Positions 25,295 to 34,405 are shown, numbered from the stretch's first letter. The stretch is 64,000 nt of DNA from CAYNST01 sp964399955 (GCA_964399955.1 CAYNST010000003.1:1-64000), one strand, 5' to 3'. The notes: a model not told the origin generated them from the sequence alone. Numbers and translations: made by a program.

Positions 25295-25330
25295 GGTAGA
25301 GGCGCTGAATCAAAAGACGATTACTCTACC
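25295..25330 (-). other. Nested stem-loop in the leader of the WcaJ-type gene
   Basis: GGTAGAG (25295-25301) pairs with CTCTACC (25324-25330); inside it AATC (25308-25311) pairs with GATT (25319-25322). The structure ends 17 bases before the start codon, where it could affect ribosome access. No recognised riboswitch. The surrounding 25279-25504 holds no gene. Confidence 0.4.
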
Positions 25331-25504
25331 ACTAAACGCCCGCATTTGGATCAGTGAGATTGGCAGGTTTGCTTGAGGTTTGGCTCAGATCAACCGGAAC
25401 AGACGGGATATTTTACATGCGGTAGACGGGGTTTGGCTGTGAGGCGCGAGGCTCTCGGCAGCTACACAAGACTAGGTCCTGTGATTTGCTGCTGCCGAAA
25501 GCAT

Positions 25505-26010
25505 TTAAGCTGGTTGCTCTTTGGTTTTATAAAGCCCAAGGAAAAGCAAAGCAATGCCACATACTGTAAGGAATAGAGGCTCGTCCAGTGGGTTGCCGAT
25601 GAGTCTGTATCCAGTATCAGAGGTGGTTGTTTGTGACAACACTAAGCTGATCGCTATGGCTTTTATGAAAAAAATGATAGCCCTTTTCATAAACTGTTCC
25701 TTTATCCCTTGCTCTCGTAGTTGAATTAAGTCGCTGTGCGCGATTGTCTGCAGTCTGCCCTTTGAATACAGGCTTGCTAACCAGGTAGCAGTATCCGTGC
25801 CAAGCAATTTCCCCGTGCGGCTATAATGAAAACTGCGCCACTCTTCCAAGCTGAACCCTGGCTGAATCGTTTTATTTCCATATAAAACAACGGCTTGCGT
25901 CTGTTTACTATTTGATCAACCGATACCTGGTTGATTTTTGCGCTATTGTTGAGTGTTTCACGGAACTTGACCCAGTGCACAAAAATGGCGTTTGTATAAA
26001 AGGTCGACAC
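25505..26010 (-). pseudogene. Hypothetical small membrane protein, probably frameshifted
   Basis: Two overlapping frames seem to belong to one gene. The 5' frame (GTG at 26010) reads MSTFYTNAIFVHWVKFRETL and onward to VDQIVN near 25900; the sense-like reading then continues in another frame with TQAVVLYGNKTIQPGFSLEE, then WRSFHYSRTGKLLGTDTATW, and ends at 25505. The C-terminal part has two hydrophobic segments (AIIFFIKAIAISLVL and LFLTVCGIALLFLGLY). A 61-residue version starting at ATG 25690 after AAGGAACAG is also possible. I recognise no family. The region is poorer in GC than its neighbours, which fits acquired or decaying DNA, or a sequencing error. Confidence 0.4.
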
Positions 26011-26244
26011 GGCGTCAGCTCAGGGAGGGTGCGGGCTTGTAGGGAGCTGCATCGGGGTTGCAGAATCTACAAATTTTCAACGGTCAGCCGGAACCCTGGA
26101 TGACCTGAAGAGTCCTTGCTGCGGCTCCCGGTTCTGCAATTTTTGACTGAGCAGAATGACAGGCGCCCTGGTGGGTAAGTGTGAAGAGTTTCGACACTTG
26201 CTTGATTATGAGGGGGCGGGCCGACCCTGCCGTTGGCCCGCCTC

Positions 26245-27612
26245 TCAGTCTTTGGCGCCCGGAACCTGTATGTTGTATTTCTTAAGAAGATCGTAAAGCG
26301 TTGGACGGGTGACGCCCAATAGCTTGGCCGTTGCAGAGATATTGCTCTCGGTGACGGTAAGGGCGCGCATAATGGCGTTTTTCTCCGCCGTCTGGCGAAC
26401 CTGACGCAAATTGATGCTCAGGGTTTCCGGCGCCGCTATGCCCAGGTCCTGCGATCCCACCAGCTTGTCCTCGGCCATCACCACCGACCGCTTGACCCGG
26501 TTTTCCATTTCGCGGATGTTTCCAGGCCAGGAGTAAGTCTCAATAGCTTCAACCGCCTCCGGGCTGAAGCCGGTTACGCTGGAGTTGTTCTGCTCGGCGA
26601 AGGCGCGCAGGAAATGGCGGGCCAGCAGCAGCTTGTCGCCCTGACGCTCACGCAGCGGGGGGATGTGAATTTCCATTTCGCAGATCCGGTAATATAGGTC
26701 TTCCCGAAAAGTTTCGTCCTTTACCATTTGCTGCAGATTTTTGTTTGTGGCACAGACAACCCGGACATCAACGGGGATTTCCTCCCTGCCACCTACCCGC
26801 TCAATGACGCGCTCCTGCAGAAATCGCAGCAGCTTGGCCTGCAAGGCCAGCGGCATATCGCCAATTTCATCCAAAAACAAAGTGCCCTCGTGGGCCATCT
26901 CCACCTTGCCCAGCGTACGTTTATTGGCGCCGGTGAAGGCGCCTTTCTCGTAACCGAACAGCTCGCTCTCCATCAGGTTTTCTGGGACGGCTGCGCAGTT
27001 GATGGCAACCATGCGTTTGCTGGCCCGTGGGCTCAGGCGGTGCAGGGCCTTGGCCAGTACTTCCTTGCCCGTACCGCTTTCGCCGGTGAGGGTGCAGGTC
27101 ACGGTTGAGGGCGCGAGCTTTTCAATGGTTCTGCAGATCTTCAACATGCCGGGATCGCAGGCGATGATGCCATGCAAGGGGGCAGCTTGCTGCTCCTGCA
27201 GGCGACGGTTCTGTGCCTCCAGGTTGTAGATGTGAAACGCGCGCTGCAGAATCAGATCCAGCGTATCCGCATTGACGGGCTTCTGATAAAAATCGTAAGC
27301 GCCCATGGCTACGGCACGTACCGCATTCTCATAGTCAGAGTTGCCGGTCATGACGATAATCTTGGCCGACGGGCTGAGTGCGGCAATCTCCCTAATGCAG
27401 CGGAAACCCTCCTCCACACCTTCTTCGTCCGGGGGCAGCCCCAAGTCCTGCAGGATGATGGGGGGTTCGTGCAGTCGCACAGCGGCAAGGGCTTCTTCTC
27501 GCGTGCCGGCCGGAATAACTTCGTACTGATCAAAATGCCAGCGCAGTTGGCTTTGCAGGCCAAGGTCGTCCTCAATGATCAGCAGTTTTTGCTTATTGGT
27601 GGCTTTATTCAT
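26245..27612 (-). CDS. prsR: PrsR, sigma-54-dependent response regulator of the PEP-CTERM/EPS type
   Basis: 455-residue NtrC-type activator. Receiver domain (1-125) with the phosphoacceptor Asp56 in ILQDLGLPPDEEG and the GAYDFYQKP end motif; the DLGLPPD and EGFRCIREIA wording is characteristic of PrsR. The AAA+ domain has Walker A GESGTGKE (177-184), the sigma-54 contact GAFTGA (224-229) and Walker B GTLFLDEIGDMP. The C-terminal Fis-type helix-turn-helix reads ISATAKLLGVTRPTLYDLLK. It is downstream of prsK by 119 bases on the same strand. In other bacteria PrsK/PrsR act with RpoN on PEP-CTERM protein and EPS genes. Confidence 0.92.
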   Translation of the reverse strand: MNKATNKQKLLIIEDDLGLQSQLRWHFDQYEVIPAGTREEALAAVRLHEPPIILQDLGLPPDEEGVEEGFRCIREIAALSPSAKIIVMTGNSDYENAVRAVAMGAYDFYQKPVNADTLDLILQRAFHIYNLEAQNRRLQEQQAAPLHGIIACDPGMLKICRTIEKLAPSTVTCTLTGESGTGKEVLAKALHRLSPRASKRMVAINCAAVPENLMESELFGYEKGAFTGANKRTLGKVEMAHEGTLFLDEIGDMPLALQAKLLRFLQERVIERVGGREEIPVDVRVVCATNKNLQQMVKDETFREDLYYRICEMEIHIPPLRERQGDKLLLARHFLRAFAEQNNSSVTGFSPEAVEAIETYSWPGNIREMENRVKRSVVMAEDKLVGSQDLGIAAPETLSINLRQVRQTAEKNAIMRALTVTESNISATAKLLGVTRPTLYDLLKKYNIQVPGAKD

Positions 27613-27731
27613 ATCAGATATGGTCAGTTATGCCTGCCCTGGCAGACTGTTGTGAAACCACCCGCCAAGCTCGGCTGCGCCAGGCGGGCCGAAATAGCAG
27701 GCGAGATTGCAGCGATCGCGCTGGCACTATG

Positions 27732-29834
27732 TTAAAGCAAGTCGGCGTTGCGTGCATCGCGTGGAAGGGTGGGGGCGCTCACGGTGGCCACGCCCACCGT
27801 CGGCAGGTTGATGACAAAAGTGGAGCCTTCGTCGGGAGTGCTCTCAACGGCTATGTGCCCGCCCAGATTCTGCACATAGTCCCGTGCTTGATAAACGCCA
27901 ATCCCCATGCCCTTGCCGGTTTTGGTGGTCTCGAACGGCTTGAACAGCCTATCGCGGATGAACTCCTGGTCCATGCCCTCGCCATTGTCCTCAATGGATA
28001 TGCTGACTTTTTCACCTTCTGCGCGCACCGAGACGTCGATGAATCCGCTGCTGGGGGTGGCGTCCTGAGCGTTCTGAATCAAATGCACAAACACCATTGC
28101 CAGGCTGTCAAAATCACCCTTGACCCTCAGATCCACCATGTCGTTGCGCAGGGTAGGCTGCGGCTGGGATTTTTGCGTGCGGCGAATAGCTTCTATTAGA
28201 ACGTCATTCAGGTTCAGTACGCGCGTGCTCTCTGGCTCGTTGCGCTGCAACTTGCGCAGCAGGTTGTTCATGCGGCTCACGGAGTTGTTGATGGTCTGAA
28301 TGGCGTCTTCAACGAACGCGGGGTTGTCTTTGTGCTTCTCGGCGTTTTTAACCACCAGCGACTGCTGAGCAATCAGGTTCTTCAGGTCGTGCATCACATA
28401 GGCTGCCAGCTTGTTGAAGGCATCAAACTGGCGGGCTTCAGCCAGTTGCTCTGACTGTTCGTGACGCCGCAGATAATTGGCAACCTGCCTGCCTACCGTC
28501 TTGAGCAGGTCAAGATCCTCCCAATTCAACGACGGCCCCGTTGCCGGTGTGGTGAGCACAATGAAGCCCACCAGTTGGGTTTCGCTCATCAAGGGGAGAA
28601 TCAGCCAGATATCCTGCACTTGATTCACCCAGCCGGGCAGGTGCTCATTGTATTGCAGCAGCGACTCATCCGCAGGCGACGCGCCCGGCAGAAAGACCCA
28701 TTCGTACTGCTCCAGGGTCTGAATGAAGTTGCTGCTTTCGGGCTCGATGACATCCAGCAGATTGACGTTGATGTTGCGCTGATACACCGGCAACAACAGC
28801 TTGCCTCTGCGCATCCAGATGGCGCCGCCGGGACTTTTGAATATTGAGGTGACGGCACTCAGCGCATGGGCGTGAACTTGCTCGGACGATTTGGGTTGTG
28901 ACAGGTGTTCAATCAATTTTAGCCACTCTGCCCGGTAGTCGTATTTGTGACTGAAAAAATGCTTGTTGATCAGCACCGCCAGTTTGTCGCGGACGTGCTT
29001 ATAAATGAATAGATAACCAATGCCACTGACCGTAGCCAGCAATATGCCAATGTAGGCAATCAATCCCCAGCTCCCTTCGGAGCCCTCGATGTAATAGCCG
29101 CCCAAGGTGATGAGTGCGATCAAGGCCACCGCCAACAGCAGGGAGGCAAAATAAAAGACCACCGGGCGGGAGAAGGTAAGTTTGGCGGGGTGATCGTAGG
29201 GGTGATTGAGGGTGATGGTGGCAATGCCCATCAGCACACTGCTGGCCATGACCAACCCGGCGCGGCTTTGCCAGTGGCCCTTGCCGAGCGGTGACTCCAG
29301 CAGGGCCTGTGTAAAAAAGTACACATCGTACATAAACAGCACGGCGATATTCAGGCACAGAATCTTGACCAGCCGAACATTGATTATGTTGCGGTATAGC
29401 TGCTCACTGCTCAGCAGGCCCAGGATGGCCAGCAATAGTCCTTGCCAAGCAAAGCTGCTGCCCTTGCCCAACGGCAAAGGCAAAGGCAGGGTTTGCAGCA
29501 GAGCCACTAGCACGGCAATTGCGCAGGCGCCGTAAATAAACCGCTTGTACACCTTGGGCACACCGGGTTTGCAGTAATACTCCATGGTGGCGGTGGTGGC
29601 AAAAATCCAGGCGCAGGCGCGAGCGGTCTCCAGCAAATTGGCCAGTTGCCCGTAGGCCTGCCACAGGTGGGAGAAGACCAGCCCAAGCCCCCACGCGCTC
29701 TGCATTGCCGCAGCAAACACCAGGCTCCAGTGTACGGTGCGGTGCTTGTGCTGCAGTATAAAGATCAGTGTCAGTATGCAAGACAGAATGGCTGCGTTCA
29801 CATACGCAGCCTGGGTTACACCGTCCAATGCCAT
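27732..29834 (-). CDS. prsK: PrsK, membrane sensor histidine kinase of the PEP-CTERM/EPS type
   Basis: 700-residue sensor kinase, partner of PrsR. Roughly the first 300 residues hold seven to nine membrane helices. A GAF-like domain follows (about 310-465, with WIRRGKLLLPVYQ-like text and LVGFIVLTTPATGPSLNWED). The dimerisation helix carries the phosphoacceptor in MHDLKNLIAQQ (His near 481), and the ATPase domain has VHLIQNAQDA (N box), SIEDNGEGMD (G1) and TGKGMGIGV (G2). This layout is that of PrsK of exosortase loci. No exosortase gene is within the window, so the full locus must extend elsewhere or be split. Confidence 0.9.
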   Translation of the reverse strand: MALDGVTQAAYVNAAILSCILTLIFILQHKHRTVHWSLVFAAAMQSAWGLGLVFSHLWQAYGQLANLLETARACAWIFATTATMEYYCKPGVPKVYKRFIYGACAIAVLVALLQTLPLPLPLGKGSSFAWQGLLLAILGLLSSEQLYRNIINVRLVKILCLNIAVLFMYDVYFFTQALLESPLGKGHWQSRAGLVMASSVLMGIATITLNHPYDHPAKLTFSRPVVFYFASLLLAVALIALITLGGYYIEGSEGSWGLIAYIGILLATVSGIGYLFIYKHVRDKLAVLINKHFFSHKYDYRAEWLKLIEHLSQPKSSEQVHAHALSAVTSIFKSPGGAIWMRRGKLLLPVYQRNINVNLLDVIEPESSNFIQTLEQYEWVFLPGASPADESLLQYNEHLPGWVNQVQDIWLILPLMSETQLVGFIVLTTPATGPSLNWEDLDLLKTVGRQVANYLRRHEQSEQLAEARQFDAFNKLAAYVMHDLKNLIAQQSLVVKNAEKHKDNPAFVEDAIQTINNSVSRMNNLLRKLQRNEPESTRVLNLNDVLIEAIRRTQKSQPQPTLRNDMVDLRVKGDFDSLAMVFVHLIQNAQDATPSSGFIDVSVRAEGEKVSISIEDNGEGMDQEFIRDRLFKPFETTKTGKGMGIGVYQARDYVQNLGGHIAVESTPDEGSTFVINLPTVGVATVSAPTLPRDARNADLL

Positions 29835-29985
29835 TCCCGGCCTCTCGCCTGTTGCTTGATGATCTAAGCGCTCGGGCGCCAGGTCTCATTGTAGCAACAA
29901 GTTTGGATCTGCAGTGGCAGATGAGACAGAAGAGCTTCAGGAAGATGCGGGTTGAATGGCCGGCTGCCCCCGGGATGTCTATTCA

Positions 29986-30012
29986 GTTCAGGCCGTGACC
30001 TGAACGGTCACG
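29986..30012. repeat. Two overlapping, mutually exclusive 7-bp hairpins
   Basis: GTTCAGG (29986-29992) pairs with CCTGAAC (29999-30005); CGTGACC (29994-30000) pairs with GGTCACG (30006-30012). The arms overlap, so only one stem can form at a time. It lies in the 245-base gap between the DUF1631 gene end and the prsK start. Confidence 0.5.
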
Positions 30013-30079
30013 TGCGGGGAGGGCACTTTGGTTAACGGGCAAAGTTCTGGCGCCAGCTGACTAGCCCCAAGATTCTGCC

Positions 30080-32344
30080 CTAGAGGTGTTCCAGGTGGCC
30101 CACTACATTTTTCATCGCCCGGTCAAACAGCGGGCGGGTGTCGATGGGACGGGCCCGGTTGAACTGCAGGTCATAGGCAAACTGTTTGCGGCTCTTTTCC
30201 AGAACTTTAAAACCTAGCCGGTTAACGAATATATAGGCTTCTACGTCCAGCTTCGAGGTCAGCTTGCAGCGCAGCTTTTTGTCGGTGTCTTCATCGTGAT
30301 ATATCAGCCAGCTGCCTTCCGGCATTTGCATGGCCTGCTCAAAATATTGGCTGGACAGTTCATCGTAGCGGGCTTTTTGCCGCTCCACCGCGCTCATTTC
30401 CTGCCAGGTTTTGGGTGCGTTCTCACCCTTGCCCAGCGCTTCTTTCTGTTCTTCATTGAGCGGAGTGAAAGTCTCGGTCAGGGCGGCGGGGCTCTGACCA
30501 TGGATGGCCAGAATCGTCTGCTCAAGAGCGGCGACACGGGACGCGCGCAGGTCGGGCTGCTCGACCGCCACCTCCAGTGCGCTCTCTATGCGGTCCAGCA
30601 ATTCGGGGAGCAAGCGGTCTCTGCGTTGCTGAGAGCGTACATCGTCGTGATGTTTGCTTATCCAGATCAGGTCGGAAACGGTCTGCTCGTTGGAGATCCA
30701 CTCGGTGCTGTCTACCCCCTGCTTCAAATAGGTGATAATCATCACTTGCAGCCACTGCTCGGTCAGGAATGCCTTGATGGTCTCCGGCAGCTCGGCGTCT
30801 TTGAGTTTGTCGTACATCACGGCCTGGGCGGCAGCGCGGGCCTGCTTTATGCGCGACTTCCCGGCTTCCGCTTGTGCTGTTCGCTCCTCGACCAGGGTGG
30901 ACTTGCGCTTCTCGCGCATTATCACCCGCTCCAACTCAGCCAGCAATTCGGAGAAGATGCGCTCGTCGGCCTTGTACTGCCGGTTCAAGTGGTCGACCAC
31001 CTCCGTCATCTTTCTGAAAAGCGGGTCACGCTCCAGCGGCTTGTTTTCTTCAAAACCCAGCCCCGCCTCGGTGAGGGTGTTCACCAGCTTGCGCGCAGGG
31101 TGCTCCGGGTTACTAAAAAAGGAGCGGTCGCGCAGTGCCACTTTCAATATGGGAATCTGCATGCGACAAATCAGCGACTGCACGGCAAAGGGAAGGGACT
31201 CATCCTCCAGGATCTGGTCAAAAAACATGGCCACCAGATTGATGACGTTTTCATCATTCTGGGCAACGGCATGGGGTGCCTGCGGATTGTCCTGACTAAG
31301 TAGCTGCTGCACTACCTCGGCAATGGAGTTGCGCGGTGCGGCAAGTTCCGCCGACGGCTGGGCGAAGTCGATCTGCCGCTGCGTCAGGCGCTGCGTCAGG
31401 TCGGGGGCCGGCAGCAGGGGGCCGGGGTTGCCGCTGATAAACAGCCAGCCGATGCCGGAACCCGTCTGGTGGTGCGCAGCCGTAGTGGGCTGCTGAATCG
31501 CGCCCAATTGCCGGGCGGACGCCAACAGCAGGTTCAGGGTATCCAGGCCCAGCTGAAAGTCTGCCGGTGCGGCATGGTGGGTCTCTCCTCCGAACTGCCC
31601 AGCAGGCTGCGCATTGGTTGAGGCGGCGCCACCGTGCACCACTCGGCCTTCAGGGCTTTTGGGGACTTTCGGCACTATGCCCGCTTGCACCAGCACCTGA
31701 TTGGCGTCCGCGTAAATATGGCCAAGCTGTTTCAGCAGGTGCTTCTCAAACAATTTGAACAGAATGAGTTTGGCCTTGATGCCGGCTTCCAGTCGCCCCT
31801 GGCAGGCCGCAATGAAGTTTTCGGTCAGCGGTTTTGGATCCAGAGGATTATTGTTTTCATTGACCCGGATCTGCAGCAACAGATGGTCCAGGCGAAAGCT
31901 CAGCTCGTGCAGCTCTTCTTTGAATATGTCTCGGGTGCGACTGACCATGTTGCTCTTGGCCAGGTCCACTTCAAGGTCGTCGCCTTCTACAATAGACAGG
32001 GTGCTCGCGTCGTCCTCTGCTTCGGTGTCCGCAGTGGCGAACTCCAGCAGGTGGGAGAAGCTGTCAGACAAGCCGCGCAGGAACTCGTTGGCGATGCCTT
32101 CGCGCTTGATGCGTATCTCGCGCATGGCTTCAAAGTACAAATTTTGCTCGTTGTTGCTTGAGGCGCGCTTGGACAAGTCGTAGAAGAGGTCGTCGGTCGC
32201 AGAGAACAGGTGCGCAAGCAGCTGCTCGCAGCCCGCAAGGGTGTTCTTCTGGATGAGTGCAAGCAGACGCGGCGGCTGAACAGGCTCTCGGGGTTGCCGA
32301 TTGATCAGTTCGAGTTGGCCGGGCTTGAAATTCTTGTACGACAT
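30080..32344 (-). CDS. DUF1631 family protein
   Basis: 754-residue soluble, mostly helical protein of the DUF1631 family, function unknown. Family segments are LFYDLSKRASSNNEQNLYFE near the N terminus, the middle VVQQLLSQDNPQ and VAMFFDQILEDESLPFAVQS, then LICRMQIPILKVALRD, SFFSNPEHPARKLVNTLTEA and, near the C terminus, WLIYHDEDTDKKLRCKLTSK, which resembles a PilZ-like strand region. A low-complexity linker lies at about 245-300. I chose the ATG at 32344 because the family starts here; the frame stays open to 32458 without similarity. It is divergent from trpG across a long AT-richer region with a large inverted repeat. Confidence 0.85.
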   Translation of the reverse strand: MSYKNFKPGQLELINRQPREPVQPPRLLALIQKNTLAGCEQLLAHLFSATDDLFYDLSKRASSNNEQNLYFEAMREIRIKREGIANEFLRGLSDSFSHLLEFATADTEAEDDASTLSIVEGDDLEVDLAKSNMVSRTRDIFKEELHELSFRLDHLLLQIRVNENNNPLDPKPLTENFIAACQGRLEAGIKAKLILFKLFEKHLLKQLGHIYADANQVLVQAGIVPKVPKSPEGRVVHGGAASTNAQPAGQFGGETHHAAPADFQLGLDTLNLLLASARQLGAIQQPTTAAHHQTGSGIGWLFISGNPGPLLPAPDLTQRLTQRQIDFAQPSAELAAPRNSIAEVVQQLLSQDNPQAPHAVAQNDENVINLVAMFFDQILEDESLPFAVQSLICRMQIPILKVALRDRSFFSNPEHPARKLVNTLTEAGLGFEENKPLERDPLFRKMTEVVDHLNRQYKADERIFSELLAELERVIMREKRKSTLVEERTAQAEAGKSRIKQARAAAQAVMYDKLKDAELPETIKAFLTEQWLQVMIITYLKQGVDSTEWISNEQTVSDLIWISKHHDDVRSQQRRDRLLPELLDRIESALEVAVEQPDLRASRVAALEQTILAIHGQSPAALTETFTPLNEEQKEALGKGENAPKTWQEMSAVERQKARYDELSSQYFEQAMQMPEGSWLIYHDEDTDKKLRCKLTSKLDVEAYIFVNRLGFKVLEKSRKQFAYDLQFNRARPIDTRPLFDRAMKNVVGHLEHL

Positions 32345-32444
32345 AGAGTTGAATTTAACCTTAGCATTACTAGCGAGCGCCTCGAAAGACAGATGGTTAC
32401 TCGCCAAATCAACGGACCACAATCCGCTAAAGCAATATACATTC

Positions 32445-32486
32445 CATGCGCCGTGCACCGCATTGCATCACGGAGCACGGCGCATG
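32445..32486. repeat. 12-bp perfect inverted repeat in the DUF1631 leader
   Basis: CATGCGCCGTGC (32445-32456) and GCACGGCGCATG (32475-32486) are exact complements with an 18-base loop. It is the strongest palindrome in the window that is not next to a stop codon. No T-run follows on either strand. It lies about 100 bases upstream of the DUF1631 start on the minus strand. Confidence 0.75.
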
Positions 32487-32725
32487 CTGAATCTCAGCCA
32501 AACCGGCATCACCGGGGGCTTGAGAGGGCAGCTTGGCGTAAAAGTTTCTACCCTGTTTGACGCTGTTACGCAGGATTTTACCTTGAATCCCACTTGCAAA
32601 ATGTTTGAACGCGTCGCAATTCGATTATCTGTAAAAAACTCCGACTTGAAAAGCGGCTCTTTTTTGTTGACATTGAGCTGGGTGTATGGCAATTGCACCT
32701 GCCCGTGCTGTAGGTGTGGGCTGCG

Positions 32726-32754
32726 CTGACTTTTAACAGGGCGGGTTCTATATA
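32726..32754 (+). promoter_or_regulatory. Probable sigma-70 promoter of trpGDC
   Basis: CTGACT (32726-32731), a 17-base spacer and TATATA (32749-32754, running into TATAAT) give a good promoter. Transcription would begin near 32762, which excludes the in-frame ATG at 32755 and supports the trpG start at 32782. No Trp leader peptide is evident. Confidence 0.55.
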
Positions 32755-32781
32755 ATGCCAGGTTCGGGAGTAGCAAACGCC

Positions 32782-33360
32782 ATGTTATTGATGATCGACA
32801 ACTATGACTCCTTCACCTATAACGTCGTGCAGTATCTGACGGAGCTTGGGGCAAAGGTGAAGGTGGTGCGCAATGACGAGTTGTCGCTGGAGCAAATTTC
32901 CGCGCTGCGCCCAGAGCGCATCGTTGTGTCACCCGGCCCCTGCACACCGGATGAGGCCGGGCTGTCGGTGCCGCTTATCAGGGCGTTTGCCGGTCAACTG
33001 CCCATTTTGGGGGTCTGCCTTGGCCATCAATGTATAGGTCAGGCGTTCGGCGGGCGGGTGGAGCGCGCAGGCCGGCTCATGCATGGCAAGACTTCAGCGG
33101 TGTTTCACTCGGGCGCTGGCGTGTTCGCCAAGCTGCCAAGCCCCTTTACGGCTACACGCTATCATTCGCTGGTGGTTGCGCGTGCATCCCTGCCTGCAGA
33201 CCTGGAGATGACCGCCTGGACGCAAACTGAGGGTGGCGACGTCGACGAGGTAATGGCACTCAGGCATCGCTGTTGGCCTATAGAGGGGGTACAGTTTCAC
33301 CCGGAGTCAATTTTGAGTGATCACGGACACCAGCTCCTGAAAAATTTTTTAAGTATCTGA
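32782..33360 (+). CDS. trpG: Anthranilate/aminodeoxychorismate synthase glutaminase subunit
   Basis: 192-residue class I glutamine amidotransferase that supplies ammonia to TrpE and possibly PabB. It begins MLLMIDNYDSFTYNVVQYL; the nucleophile Cys is in GVCLGHQCIGQAFGG and the His-Glu pair in GVQFHPESIL. Length is normal. It is first in a trpG-trpD-trpC operon as in Pseudomonas; trpE, trpA, trpB and trpF are not in the window. The ATG at 32782 is used because the promoter -10 box covers the upstream candidate. Confidence 0.95.
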   Translation: MLLMIDNYDSFTYNVVQYLTELGAKVKVVRNDELSLEQISALRPERIVVSPGPCTPDEAGLSVPLIRAFAGQLPILGVCLGHQCIGQAFGGRVERAGRLMHGKTSAVFHSGAGVFAKLPSPFTATRYHSLVVARASLPADLEMTAWTQTEGGDVDEVMALRHRCWPIEGVQFHPESILSDHGHQLLKNFLSI

Positions 33361-33376
33361 TTGTGGAGACGCTACT

Positions 33377-34405
33377 TTGGACATAAAAACCGCATTGGCG
33401 GAATGGGTTTCCGGGCGGGCGCTGAGCCGAGCGGAAATGGGCGGGGTAATGCGTCTGGTCATGACCGGCGCCGCCAGTGACGCCCAGATTGGCGGCTTGC
33501 TGATTGCATTGCGCATGAAGGGGGAGACGTTGGATGAGATAGTGGGCGCGGTGGACATCATGCGCGAGCTGGCCACCCCGGTTCATGTCAATTGCCAGGG
33601 CTTGGTGGATACCTGCGGTACGGGCGGCGACGGGTCCAACCTGTTCAATGTCTCTACCGCCAGCGCGTTTGTGGTGGCGGCGGCCGGCGGCCGGGTTGCC
33701 AAGCACGGCAACCGCTCGATCACCAGTTCCGCCGGCAGTGCCGATGTGCTGGAGGCGGCGGGCGTGAATCTGAACCTGACGCCTGCGCAAATTACCCGCT
33801 GCATCGAAGAGGTGGGCGTGGGCTTCATGTTTGCGCAGGCTCATCACAGCGCCATGAGGCACGCCATAGGGCCACGGCGGGAGCTGGGCGTGAGGACCAT
33901 TTTCAATTTGATAGGTCCGCTGACCAATCCGGCCGGTGCCAAGCGCCAGGTGGTGGGCGTGTTCGAAGCCTACCTCTGCCGCCCCATAGCGGAGGTACTG
34001 GCAATTCTTGGCAGCGAGCATGTTCTGGTGGTGCACTCCCGCGATGGTCTGGACGAAATTTCCATCGGCAAGCCCACCCATGTGGCGGAGCTGCGCGACG
34101 GGCGGGTGACTGAGTACCAGGTAACGCCGGAGCAGTTCGGTGTGGCGCGCAACAATCTGGACGGTCTCGCGGTGGGGTCGGCCCAGCAGTCGCTGGCACT
34201 GATTCGAAGTGCACTGGAGCAGAAGGGCGGCGAGGTGGCCGATAAGGCGGCGGACATCATAGCCTTGAACGCCGGGGCCGCGCTGTATGTTGCCGGGCTG
34301 GCCAACAGCCTCGCCGAGGGGGTGCTGTTGGCGCAGGACACCATCGCCAGTGGGCTTGCCGGTGAGAAAATCAAGCAACTGGCCGAATTCACCGCCTGCT
34401 TTTAG
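33377..34405 (+). CDS. trpD: Anthranilate phosphoribosyltransferase
   Basis: Joins anthranilate to PRPP in tryptophan synthesis; 342 residues, usual length. Motifs are VDTCGTGGDGSNLFNVST (PRPP loop), KHGNRSITSSAGSADVLEAA and FAQAHHSAMRHAIGPRRELG, then the PLTNPAGAKRQVVGVF stretch. The start codon is TTG at 33377, eight bases after GGAG, giving MDIKTALAEW like other TrpD proteins. It follows trpG by 16 bases. Confidence 0.96.
   Translation: MDIKTALAEWVSGRALSRAEMGGVMRLVMTGAASDAQIGGLLIALRMKGETLDEIVGAVDIMRELATPVHVNCQGLVDTCGTGGDGSNLFNVSTASAFVVAAAGGRVAKHGNRSITSSAGSADVLEAAGVNLNLTPAQITRCIEEVGVGFMFAQAHHSAMRHAIGPRRELGVRTIFNLIGPLTNPAGAKRQVVGVFEAYLCRPIAEVLAILGSEHVLVVHSRDGLDEISIGKPTHVAELRDGRVTEYQVTPEQFGVARNNLDGLAVGSAQQSLALIRSALEQKGGEVADKAADIIALNAGAALYVAGLANSLAEGVLLAQDTIASGLAGEKIKQLAEFTACF

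Larger units (their letters stand above)
32345..32781. other. 437-base AT-richer divergent region between DUF1631 and trpG genes
   Basis: No supported gene. It contains a 12-bp perfect inverted repeat (32445-32486), a good -35-like TTGACA near 32664, and the probable trpG promoter at 32726-32754. Base composition is clearly poorer in GC than the flanking genes. Confidence 0.55.

Noticed and set aside
25300..25346. tRNA-like start on the minus strand (GCGGGCG followed by a TAGTGGTAGA-like D-arm)
   Set aside because: The anticodon arm, T-arm and 3' acceptor half cannot be found; the match is partial and explained by the leader hairpin.
32468..32776. 102-codon minus-strand frame in the DUF1631-trpG gap
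   Set aside because: It crosses the 12-bp inverted repeat and the trpG promoter, with no ribosome site or similarity; more likely non-coding.
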